Assembly: GCA_015490435.1 (NCBI GenBank)
Contig: WFXV01000062.1
Location: 1 to 5,377 of the forward strand
DNA length: 5,377 nt
Direction: 5' to 3'
Source of the DNA: Thermaceae bacterium
GTDB taxonomy: Bacteria; Deinococcota; Deinococci; Deinococcales; Marinithermaceae
The notes beneath the pieces are model-generated. The model did no database searches. It worked only from the letters and a program-made list of their open reading frames with translations, and had not been told where the DNA came from. Numbering within the stretch: position 1 is the first letter of the stretch; each line of letters begins with the position of its first letter. Positions 1-4,859 of the stretch are shown here, piece after piece. A program made the position numbers and the translations under genes.

Positions 1-60
1 ACGGAACACAAGGATGCGCCTTCCTTGGTAGGTGAGCCGCGCGTTCTTGTGGCTGTTCAC
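1..60 (-). CDS. IS481-family-like transposase, N-terminal fragment cut by the window edge
   Basis: Reading the minus strand from a GTG at 60-58 gives 20 uninterrupted codons to the edge of the window. The product begins (M)NSHKNARLTYQGRR. The segment HKNARLT followed by a basic Q/GR stretch is the typical start of IS481-family DDE transposases, where it leads into the helix-turn-helix DNA-binding region. A strong Shine-Dalgarno, AGGAGGGG, lies at 73-66, five bases before the GTG, which supports this start. The catalytic DDE domain lies outside the window, so integrity of the gene cannot be judged. The family call rests on only 20 residues recognised from memory, but the fitting terminal sequence and CTAG target next to it strengthen it. 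Confidence 0.7.
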   Translation of the reverse strand, partial: MNSHKNARLTYQGRRILVFR

Positions 61-128
61 TGGAGCCCCTCCTCTCGTGCTGAAAGCCATTCCTTCACAG
101 GCACCAGGGTATGGGGCTCCAGTGAACA
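54..128. repeat. 16-bp perfect inverted repeat at the IS end, covering the transposase start
   Basis: Bases 54-69 (TGTTCACTGGAGCCCC) are the exact reverse complement of 113-128, separated by 43 bases. Inside the loop, weaker pairing continues: GTGC 77-80 with GCAC 101-104, and TGAA 81-84 with TTCA 94-97. A transcript entering from the glycoside hydrolase side would fold into a long hairpin containing the transposase GTG (60-58) and the GGGG half of its Shine-Dalgarno (69-66). There is no T-run on the exit side, so it does not look like an intrinsic terminator. Hairpins that block translation of read-through mRNA are known from other insertion sequences such as IS10 and IS50; applying that role here is inference. 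Confidence 0.75.
66..73 (-). promoter_or_regulatory. Ribosome binding site of the transposase
   Basis: The minus strand reads AGGAGGGG, with five bases (CTCCA) before the GTG at 60-58. This decides the GTG start. Its last four bases lie inside the right-hand arm of the 16-bp inverted repeat and would be base-paired in a read-through transcript. Confidence 0.65.
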
Positions 129-147
129 ACGTGTTGAGAGGTTACAG

Positions 148-1233
148 CTAGGGGGCGCGCTCCCGGAAGAGCCGGGCGGCGGGTTTTTCGCTGCCGTCCT
201 CGCGGAGTAGGCCCATTAGGTCCTCGCCCTCGTCCATGAGGCGGTACCAGATCGCGGCCCGTACCCGCCAGCGGCTGGCGTGGGCCTCGAGCAGATCGAG
301 GGCGATCCTCAGGTGCTTCGCTTGCTCTTCTTCGCTCCCCGCGTCGCCCCAAGCGTCGCTGCTTCCCACCCCGAACTCGGTGAGCCAAAGGGGAAGGTCT
401 TCGCTTCCCTCTTCATCGAGCCAGGCGCGGATCTGATCGAGCCCGGCCGCAAAGCACCAGGGCGGCGAGAGGGTATCTTCCTCGTTGCACTGGTCGGGGT
501 ACTGGGCGCGGCCGTGGTGCGGGCCCTCGCGTTCGTCCACCCGGGCGTAGGGGTGGAGGGAGAGGGCGTCCATGCGGGCGCCGGCGGCGAAGAGCGCCTT
601 CAGGTAGTCGAGGTCGGCGGAGGCGAGCGATCCGCCGAGCACGGGGAGGTCCGGGAATCGCGCTTTGAGGGCGTCGTAAGCGGCGTTCAGGAGCTCGGCG
701 TATTCCCCCGCGTACTTCAAGGGGACGAGCACGTAGGTGCCTTTCCGGGGCTCGACCTCGCCCCAGAACTCGGTGCTGTTGGGCTCGTTCCAGACCTCGA
801 CGGCGGCGATTTTTTCGGGTCCGATGGCTTCGACGAGCCGGACGAGGGCGCTCGCGTAGTCGGGGTAGTGCTCGGGGCGGGGAGGGTAGGCGGGAAGCGC
901 TCCGCCGTTCGCCCAGGCGGGGCTTTGGGCGAACATGAGGACGGCCTTTAGCCCGAGTTCCTGGGCGCGGTCGAAGCGGGCTTTGAGCTCGGCGAGGTAG
1001 ACTTTGTCGAAGGTGCCGGGGGCGTCGGGCTCGAGCGCGTTCCAGTCGGTGGGGATGCGCACCACCCGGGCGCGGAGGTCGGCGGCGCGCTCGAGCTTCG
1101 CGAAATAGTCCTCGATGCGCTCGGTTTCCGCGAGGTGGAGCCCGAGCAGGTAAGGGGGTTCGGGAGGCGTATTCCGGCAGCACGCGAGCAAGAGCGCAAG
1201 CAAAATCCCGATTCGAAGAATCATTGGCCTCAT
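148..1233 (-). CDS. Putative lipoprotein glycoside hydrolase, clan GH-A (TIM barrel)
   Basis: The 361-residue protein starts with a short basic end and a hydrophobic stretch (residues 5-17) ending in the lipobox LLAC, so Cys18 should be lipidated and the enzyme anchored to the outside of a membrane. The rest fits a single (beta/alpha)8 barrel: VWNEPN at 147-152 gives the acid/base Glu150 after strand 4, SLHPY at 225-229 the usual active-site His/Tyr, and WLTEFG at 283-288 the nucleophile Glu286 after strand 7. This pattern is shared by GH5, GH39 and related families, so substrate and exact family cannot be named. Start: ATG at 1233 is used; ATG at 1224 (residue 4) is an alternative with GAGG close upstream, and both keep the signal peptide. 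It lies 90 bp after lysY, and its TAG stop lies in the CTAG next to the insertion sequence. No link to lysine synthesis is evident. Confidence 0.8.
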   Translation of the reverse strand: MRPMILRIGILLALLLACCRNTPPEPPYLLGLHLAETERIEDYFAKLERAADLRARVVRIPTDWNALEPDAPGTFDKVYLAELKARFDRAQELGLKAVLMFAQSPAWANGGALPAYPPRPEHYPDYASALVRLVEAIGPEKIAAVEVWNEPNSTEFWGEVEPRKGTYVLVPLKYAGEYAELLNAAYDALKARFPDLPVLGGSLASADLDYLKALFAAGARMDALSLHPYARVDEREGPHHGRAQYPDQCNEEDTLSPPWCFAAGLDQIRAWLDEEGSEDLPLWLTEFGVGSSDAWGDAGSEEEQAKHLRIALDLLEAHASRWRVRAAIWYRLMDEGEDLMGLLREDGSEKPAARLFRERAP

Positions 1234-1253
1234 TCTAAAACATGAAGCCTCCC

Positions 1254-1274
1254 CGGGTCCGGGCTGGAGACCCG
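1254..1274. other. Small hairpin in the lysY to glycoside hydrolase gap
   Basis: CGGGTC at 1254-1259 pairs with GACCCG at 1269-1274 around a 9-base loop. It is the only structure I see in the 90-bp gap. On the minus strand the first T-run (TTTT) follows more than ten bases later, so it is at best a poor terminator for the lysine operon. It is also just upstream of GGGGAGG, a possible ribosome binding site for the next gene. Confidence 0.25.
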
Positions 1275-1323
1275 AATGCCTGGAATCCCGCGCGCGGCCT
1301 GAGTTCGAAGGCGCTTTTCGCTA

Positions 1324-2373
1324 TTAGGGGTGGACCCCCGGCCACTCGAGCCCGGTCTTTTCGTCCCAGCCCATGCGGAGGTTCAGGGCCTGGATCGCGT
1401 GGCCGGCGGTACCCTTCACCAGGTTGTCGATCGCGCTGATCACCACCAGCCGGCCGGTGTCGGGCTCGAGCTCAAACCCCACCTCGGCGAAGTTCGTACC
1501 CTCCACCACCTTGGGGTCGGGGTAGCGGTAGATGCCCCGCTTTTGCTTGACGACGCGGACGAAGGGGGCCTCCCGGTAGACCTCGCGGTAGGCGGCGAAG
1601 ACGTCGCGCTCGGAGAGGCCGTCCTGCAAGAAGAGCTGGGCGGTCATGAGCACGCCCCGGATCCGGTCGGTGGCGATCGCGGTCATGTGGACCTCGACCT
1701 CGCCTGGCAGGTACTCGACGATCTCGGCGGTGTGGCGGTGGCCGGTGGCCTTGTAGACGCGGTAGGAGCCGGCGCGCTCGGGGTGGTGGCTGGCCGCGCT
1801 CGACTCGGCGCCGCCCTCGGAGGTGCCCACCATCACGGTGATGAAGACCGGACCCGGCCGCACCACGCCGGTCTGGTAGAGGGGGTAGAGGGCGATGAGC
1901 GCGGCGGTGGCGTTGCAGCCGGCGCCGGCGAGGTAGTTCTTCTCGAGGATCTCCTCCCGGTTCACCTCCGGGTTCGCGTAGGCGAACTGGGGGAGGAGGT
2001 CAGGCCTCGGGTGGGAGCCGCCGTAGAACTTCTCGTAGAGGTCCGCCCGCTTCAGGCGGAAGTCGGCCGAGAGGTCGATGACGTAGGGCGCGCCCTTCGC
2101 GTACTTCTCGAACTCCTTGGCGGCAAGGCCGTGCGGCAGCGCGAAAACGACGAGGTCGGCGTCCTGGATCTCGTCGGGGCTTGAGAACTTGAGGTCGGTG
2201 AGGCCGCGAAGGTTCGGGTGCACGAAGTGCACGGGGACGCCCGCCTGGCGCCGGGAGGTGACCTGGACCACCTCGAGGTTTGGGTGGAGGAGGGCGAGCC
2301 GCAAGAACTCCCCCCCGGCGTAGCCGGAACCGCCGACGATCACGGTGCGAAGTCGGTCCATGGCCAAGATCAT
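1324..2373 (-). CDS. lysY: LysY: [LysW]-aminoadipyl-6-phosphate reductase (ArgC family)
   Basis: This is the NADPH-dependent reductase that converts the phosphorylated aminoadipate held on LysW to the semialdehyde, the counterpart of ArgC in arginine synthesis. Residues 14-22 (GGSGYAGGE) are the Rossmann nucleotide-binding loop. AGAGCNAT (149-156) carries the catalytic Cys153, GHRHTAE (211-217) the conserved histidine region, and DNLVKGTAGHAIQALN (316-331) the family's C-terminal signature. Its 349 residues match the usual length and it ends WPGVHP. The start is uncertain: ATG at 2373 gives MILAMDRL, while ATG at 2361 (residue 5) leaves six residues before the VIVGG strand, as is usual for the family. 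Neither has a clear Shine-Dalgarno. A palindrome ends 14 bases before the first ATG. A role in arginine synthesis as well cannot be excluded, but the neighbours favour LysY. Confidence 0.93.
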   Translation of the reverse strand: MILAMDRLRTVIVGGSGYAGGEFLRLALLHPNLEVVQVTSRRQAGVPVHFVHPNLRGLTDLKFSSPDEIQDADLVVFALPHGLAAKEFEKYAKGAPYVIDLSADFRLKRADLYEKFYGGSHPRPDLLPQFAYANPEVNREEILEKNYLAGAGCNATAALIALYPLYQTGVVRPGPVFITVMVGTSEGGAESSAASHHPERAGSYRVYKATGHRHTAEIVEYLPGEVEVHMTAIATDRIRGVLMTAQLFLQDGLSERDVFAAYREVYREAPFVRVVKQKRGIYRYPDPKVVEGTNFAEVGFELEPDTGRLVVISAIDNLVKGTAGHAIQALNLRMGWDEKTGLEWPGVHP

Positions 2374-2387
2374 AGCGCGGGGTGCCG

Positions 2388-2443
2388 TGAAATTCGCTCA
2401 CGACGTGAGCGAATTTCAATCACGCGGTGAGCGAACTTCAATC
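2388..2443. repeat. 31-base palindrome plus a third repeat arm before lysY
   Basis: Bases 2388-2418 form a perfect palindrome around the single base 2403 (15-bp arms, inner core CTCACGACGTGAG). The right arm with its tail, GTGAGCGAATTTCAATC (2405-2421), recurs 22 bp further on as GTGAGCGAACTTCAATC (2427-2443) with one change. In the minus-strand transcript the lysY-proximal arm can therefore pair either with its adjacent arm or with the distal copy, where the one difference becomes a G-U pair. The distal copy contains the stop codon of the DUF488 gene. There is no U-run after the hairpin, so a simple terminator is unlikely. It may be an operator, an attenuator-like switch, an mRNA-stabilising hairpin or an interspersed repeat. 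Confidence 0.8.
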
Positions 2444-2926
2444 GGGGAGCTCGCCGCGAAAGAGCGGGGCCTCCTCCGCAAGGAGCTCGGTCTCGACCCG
2501 GCCGTCGTGGCAGATATGGAGCACTTCCTCGGGGGCCACCCCCTTTTCCAAAAGGGCTCGGGTGACCAAAAAACGGCGGTGGCAGCGGCGAGGGTCTTCC
2601 TCGGCGCAAAGAAGGGCGAACGGGGCCTCTTCCTTGAGCTTCAAGAGGGCCTCGATGCCCTCCCAAAAGCGCGGGTCTTCGAGCTTTTCGGCGATGTTCA
2701 GGGGGCCCTTTCTTCCCCGGGGTTTGCCCCCGAGCCGGTCGCCCATCCAGACGTATTCGATCCCCGCCTCCTTCAGGGCCCGTGCCAGGGTTTGCTGGTT
2801 AGCCTCGGGGTTCGCCCGGGAAAAGGGCACCGCGCGCACGTCCACCACGAGCCGGACGCCGTGCGCCTTCAAGAGCTCGATGAGCTTTTTCGCAGGAAGC
2901 CGCCCATGGCCGAGGGTGTAGATCAT
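2438..2926 (-). CDS. DUF488-family protein in the lysine operon
   Basis: The 162-residue protein starts MIYTLGHGRLPAKKLIELLK. TLGHG near the N-terminus, VVDVRAVPFSR at 27-37, and the cysteine-containing block LLCAEEDPRRCHRR (Cys107, Glu109, Cys115, His116, Arg117) are hallmarks of DUF488, a family of small cytosolic proteins without a settled biochemical function. The length fits the single-domain members. The start is the ATG at 2926-2924, which overlaps the lysX stop (2925-2923) by ATGA, so translation is probably coupled to lysX. AGGA directly precedes the ATG, too close for a normal Shine-Dalgarno. Longer upstream readings of this frame run antiparallel-free through lysX codons and are not real. 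Placement between lysX and lysY suggests co-expression with LysW modification enzymes, but no known step of the pathway requires it. Confidence 0.85.
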   Translation of the reverse strand: MIYTLGHGRLPAKKLIELLKAHGVRLVVDVRAVPFSRANPEANQQTLARALKEAGIEYVWMGDRLGGKPRGRKGPLNIAEKLEDPRFWEGIEALLKLKEEAPFALLCAEEDPRRCHRRFLVTRALLEKGVAPEEVLHICHDGRVETELLAEEAPLFRGELPD

Positions 2927-3771
2927 TCCTGGCCTTCGGCTTTTCGCCAGGCGTACTCCAGGATCTTTCGCGGGATGTCCACCCCGGTCGTGTCCACCGA
3001 GTTCTTGAACTCCATGGTGTGGTTGACCTCGTTGACGAGGAGGCCGCGTTCGGACTCGAAGACGTCCACCGCCAGCACCCCGCCGCCCAGGGCCTTCGCC
3101 GCGGCCACGCTGATCTCGGCGAGGGCGTCGGTGACCGGGCAGTTCTCCGCCACCCCGCCCCGGGCGGTGTTGGTGATCCAGTGCTCGCTCCGGCGGTAGA
3201 TGGCGGCGATGGCCTCCTCGCCGACGACGAAGACACGGATGTCGCGGCCGGGTTTCTTGACGTACTCCTGGAGGTAGAAGAGCTGGTGCTGAAAGCCCAT
3301 GAAGGCCTTGTGTTCGAGGAGGGCCTCGAGCGCGTCGCGGTCGTTGACCTTGGCCACCATGCGACCCCAGGAGCCGACCACGGGTTTCACCACCACGGGG
3401 TAGCCCCAGTCCTCGGCGAGGGCGAGGGCCTCCTGGGGGCTGACCACGAGGGCGGTCCTCGGCTGGGGCACGCCGGCCTCGGCGAGGCGGGCGCTGGTCG
3501 CCCACTTGTCGCCGGCAGCCTCGATCACCGCCGGGTGGTTGACCACCGGCAGGCCCAGCGACTCGAGGTAGCGCGCGGCGGCTAGGCCCCGGGACTGGCT
3601 CACCGAGCGCTCGAGCCCCACCCGGACGCCTTCGAGCTCCTTTGGGGGCTCGCCGAGCACCATCCGGAGCTTCGGCAGGTAGACCTTCTTCCAGGGGATG
3701 CCGAGTTCCTCGGCGGCGTCGAAGAGCATGCGCTCGTCGCCGCGGATGCGGTCGTACAAAATTGCCAGCAT
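2923..3771 (-). CDS. lysX: LysX: alpha-aminoadipate--LysW ligase (ATP-grasp)
   Basis: LysX uses ATP to form an isopeptide-type bond between the amino group of alpha-aminoadipate and the C-terminal Glu of LysW, which protects the substrate and carries it to LysZ and LysY. The 282 residues fit the family (about 280). The N-terminal domain begins MLAILYDRIRGDERMLF. The ATP-grasp core shows KP at 129-130, the flexible loop VGSWGRM (132-138), QEYV (168-171), RDIRVFV (176-182), NTARGG (201-206), the metal-binding AVDVFE (234-239) and NEVNHTMEF (247-255). The whole sequence closely resembles Thermus LysX from memory. The ATG at 3771 has only a weak GGAG about ten bases upstream. It follows lysW after a 118-bp gap holding a repeat hairpin and overlaps the DUF488 start by 4 bp. 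Confidence 0.95.
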   Translation of the reverse strand: MLAILYDRIRGDERMLFDAAEELGIPWKKVYLPKLRMVLGEPPKELEGVRVGLERSVSQSRGLAAARYLESLGLPVVNHPAVIEAAGDKWATSARLAEAGVPQPRTALVVSPQEALALAEDWGYPVVVKPVVGSWGRMVAKVNDRDALEALLEHKAFMGFQHQLFYLQEYVKKPGRDIRVFVVGEEAIAAIYRRSEHWITNTARGGVAENCPVTDALAEISVAAAKALGGGVLAVDVFESERGLLVNEVNHTMEFKNSVDTTGVDIPRKILEYAWRKAEGQE

Positions 3772-3814
3772 CGGCCTATGGCTCCGTTCGCGGCTTTTGG
3801 TTAAGAGGGGAAAA

Positions 3815-3882
3815 GCCTGTGGCTTGTGGCCTGTAGCCTGTGGTTGGGCTTACCCACGAGCCACAAGCTACAGGCCACGGGC
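3815..3882. repeat. Convergent heptamer repeats forming a hairpin between lysW and lysX
   Basis: Four tandem 7-mers run rightwards at 3815-3842 (GCCTGTG, GCTTGTG, GCCTGTA, GCCTGTG). Four of the same type run on the opposite strand at 3855-3882 (read inwards: GCCCGTG, GCCTGTA, GCTTGTG, GCTCGTG). The consensus is GCYYGTR. The two blocks face each other across a 12-base loop (3843-3854) and can pair along 28 positions, 21 of them Watson-Crick. This fills most of the 118 bp between lysW and lysX. No U-run follows on the minus strand, so it is not a clean terminator, but such a stem could reduce read-through or shield the lysW mRNA 3' end. Confidence 0.8.
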
Positions 3883-3889
3883 TGGCTCT

Positions 3890-4060
3890 TTACTCCCCCC
3901 AGTCCTCCGCCTCTTCCGGGGCGGGTTCGAGGCGGAGAGGCTCGAGCTCCACCACCTCGAGCTCCGCGCCGCAAGCGTCGCAGATGACGAGCTCACCGAG
4001 CTCCGGGTCCTCGATCTCGATCGTCGCGCCGCACTCGGGGCATTCCACGCTGACCTTCAT
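3890..4060 (-). CDS. lysW: LysW: alpha-aminoadipate carrier protein
   Basis: LysW is a small acidic zinc protein to whose C-terminal Glu LysX attaches alpha-aminoadipate; the later enzymes recognise the carrier. The product has 56 residues, close to the usual 54 or so. It shows the zinc site Cys7-Cys10 and Cys27-Cys30 (CPEC...CDAC, spacing 2-16-2) and the diagnostic C-terminus EDWGE. The start is the ATG at 4060-4058, which overlaps the stop of the upstream gene as ATGA and has GGAGGAG at 4072-4066, five bases before it. A longer upstream reading of the frame would run through the neighbouring gene in a different frame and is rejected. It is followed by the heptamer hairpin and then lysX. Confidence 0.95.
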   Translation of the reverse strand: MKVSVECPECGATIEIEDPELGELVICDACGAELEVVELEPLRLEPAPEEAEDWGE

Positions 4061-4329
4061 TCCCACTCCTCCAAGGGTTCCTCGTCGATCGCGAACTGGT
4101 GCCCGCACTCGGGGCAGAACGCGTAGCCGTCCTCGTAGGTCTTGAAGACGAAGCCGCAGCGGGGGCACTCGACCATGACCCCCTCGCCGCCCTCAACGAG
4201 GAGGAATTCTAAGGGCTCGACGCTCACCACCTCGACCACCGCGTGGCAGGCGTCGCACTCGAGCACCGCCCCCTCCTCGAGGACTTCGTAGACCAGCTCG
4301 GCTTCGCAGACCGGACAGAGGACTTCCAT
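4057..4329 (-). CDS. LysW-like protein with two zinc ribbons
   Basis: The 90-residue acidic protein contains two four-cysteine sites. Cys5, Cys8, Cys25 and Cys28 (CPVC...CDAC) have the 2-16-2 spacing of the neighbouring LysW and are followed by a similar VVEVVSVEPL (LysW has LEVVELEPL). Cys55, Cys58, Cys72 and Cys75 (CPRC...CPEC, spacing 2-13-2) form a second ribbon. The C-terminus EEPLEEWE recalls the EDWGE tail of LysW, including Trp and a final Glu. The ATG at 4329 lies 11 bp after the lysU stop with AGGGG just upstream, and the stop overlaps lysW by 4 bp. It occupies a place in the cluster where Thermus has a small gene that I believe is called lysV, but I cannot confirm that name. Function is unknown; it may be a second carrier, a LysW partner or a zinc chaperone, all inference. 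Confidence 0.82.
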   Translation of the reverse strand: MEVLCPVCEAELVYEVLEEGAVLECDACHAVVEVVSVEPLEFLLVEGGEGVMVECPRCGFVFKTYEDGYAFCPECGHQFAIDEEPLEEWE

Positions 4330-4340
4330 ATACCCCTACT

Positions 4341-4859
4341 TTACTCGGCCGGAAACCGCCCGTGCCGCTTCACGTACTCGAGCATCGAACCGACCTTCAA
4401 GGCCTCGAGCAGGAAGGCAGGCGGGGGGGTGAGGGAAAAGACCTCGTCCCCACGGTAAAGCCTTCCCGCCTCCAGGTCGAGCCGCACCTCGTCGCCGTCT
4501 TTTAGCGCATCTACCACCTCCTCCGAGACAAAGGGAACGATCCCTAGGTTGACCAGGTTCCGGAAGAAGATCCGGGCGTAGGACTTGGCGATCGTCGCCC
4601 GGATGCCGAGCTTCTTGAGCGCCTCCGGGGCGTATTCCCGGGAAGAGCCGAGCCCGGCGTTTTTGCCGAAGACGAGGAGGTCGCCGGGCTTCACTTCGCG
4701 GGCGAACTCCGGGCGCAGGTGGGCGAAGGCGAAGGTGTGGAACCGGTCCTCGCCCACCATGAAGGGGGCGTACTTGCCGGGCAGAATGTCGTCGGTGTTG
4801 ATGTCGTCGCCGAACTTCCAGACCCGGTGCGTGGTGCGTGGTGCGTGGTGCGTGGTCAT
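4341..4859 (-). CDS. lysU: LysU: homoaconitase small subunit
   Basis: LysU is the swivelling small subunit that pairs with LysT to isomerise homocitrate to homoisocitrate through homoaconitate in the AAA pathway. Of 172 residues, the conserved part begins RVWKFGDDINTDDILPGKY (12-30). FGKNAGLGSSREYAPEAL (64-81) contains the substrate-binding GSSRE loop, and ARIFFRNLVNLGI (95-107) is also typical of the family. The first 11 residues, MTTHHAPRTTH, are extra relative to the Thermus protein and are encoded by a 7-bp tandem repeat. The ATG at 4859-4857 overlaps the lysT stop as ATGA and has an ideal AGGAGG four bases upstream; no other start fits between the repeat and the conserved region. A role for the same enzyme in leucine synthesis is less likely given the neighbours. 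Confidence 0.93.
   Translation of the reverse strand: MTTHHAPRTTHRVWKFGDDINTDDILPGKYAPFMVGEDRFHTFAFAHLRPEFAREVKPGDLLVFGKNAGLGSSREYAPEALKKLGIRATIAKSYARIFFRNLVNLGIVPFVSEEVVDALKDGDEVRLDLEAGRLYRGDEVFSLTPPPAFLLEALKVGSMLEYVKRHGRFPAE
4826..4856 (-). repeat. Tandem 7-bp repeat within the start of lysU
   Basis: Four exact copies of ACCACGC (minus strand; 4856-4850, 4849-4843, 4842-4836, 4835-4829) plus a partial ACC at 4828-4826 begin directly after the lysU ATG. They encode TTHHAPRTTH before the conserved RVWKFG. As seven is not a multiple of three, the present copy number keeps the frame but a change of one or two units would break it. Confidence 0.9.

Larger units (their letters stand above)
1..146 (-). 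mobile_element. One end of an IS481-like insertion sequence (rest outside window)
   Basis: Read on the minus strand, the proposed tip is TGTAACCTCTCAACACGTTG starting at 146. IS481-family ends begin with TGT. Immediately outside the tip, bases 152-147 read CCTAGC on the minus strand, which fits the NCTAGN target described for IS481 in Bordetella, where six bases are duplicated. The tip-to-transposase distance of 86 bases is a normal leader. The other end and the second copy of the target lie beyond the window, so the duplication cannot be verified. An alternative tip at 128 (TGTTCACTGG) is possible because it also starts with TGT and forms an inverted repeat, but it lacks a flanking CTAG. Confidence 0.65.

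Noticed and set aside
113..128. IS tip at 128 instead of 146
   Set aside because: It begins with TGT and has an inverted partner, but the partner is internal and overlaps the transposase start, and there is no CTAG next to it. The tip at 146 abuts CCTAGC.
25..210. 61-codon open frame on the plus strand at the left end
   Set aside because: It crosses the IS tip and the glycoside hydrolase 3' end and has no support; the minus-strand transposase start explains this part better.
280..951. 223-codon open frame on the plus strand
   Set aside because: It runs antisense to the glycoside hydrolase gene, and its Gly/Val/Glu-rich product has no recognisable motif. Such frames are common opposite GC-rich genes with strong third-position bias.
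1254..1274. Intrinsic terminator after lysY
   Set aside because: The stem is only six pairs and no T-run follows directly on the minus strand; it is kept only as a low-confidence hairpin.
1330..2184. 284-codon open frame on the plus strand
   Set aside because: It is antisense to lysY, whose family motifs are complete. The plus-strand product is low-complexity Gly/Val/Leu-rich sequence.
2388..2443. Possible CRISPR-type repeats
   Set aside because: Only two direct copies 22 bp apart plus an inverted copy, with 5-base spacers; no array.
2541..2556. CCCTTTT / AAAAGGG inverted repeat
   Set aside because: It lies within the DUF488 coding sequence, with 7-bp arms and a 2-base loop, and is explained by codons for LLEKGV.
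2345..3199. 284-codon open frame on the plus strand across the lysY promoter region, DUF488 gene and lysX end
   Set aside because: It crosses the palindrome and two well-supported minus-strand genes and shows no domain.
3019..3585. 188-codon open frame on the plus strand
   Set aside because: It is antisense to lysX and is of the same biased composition.
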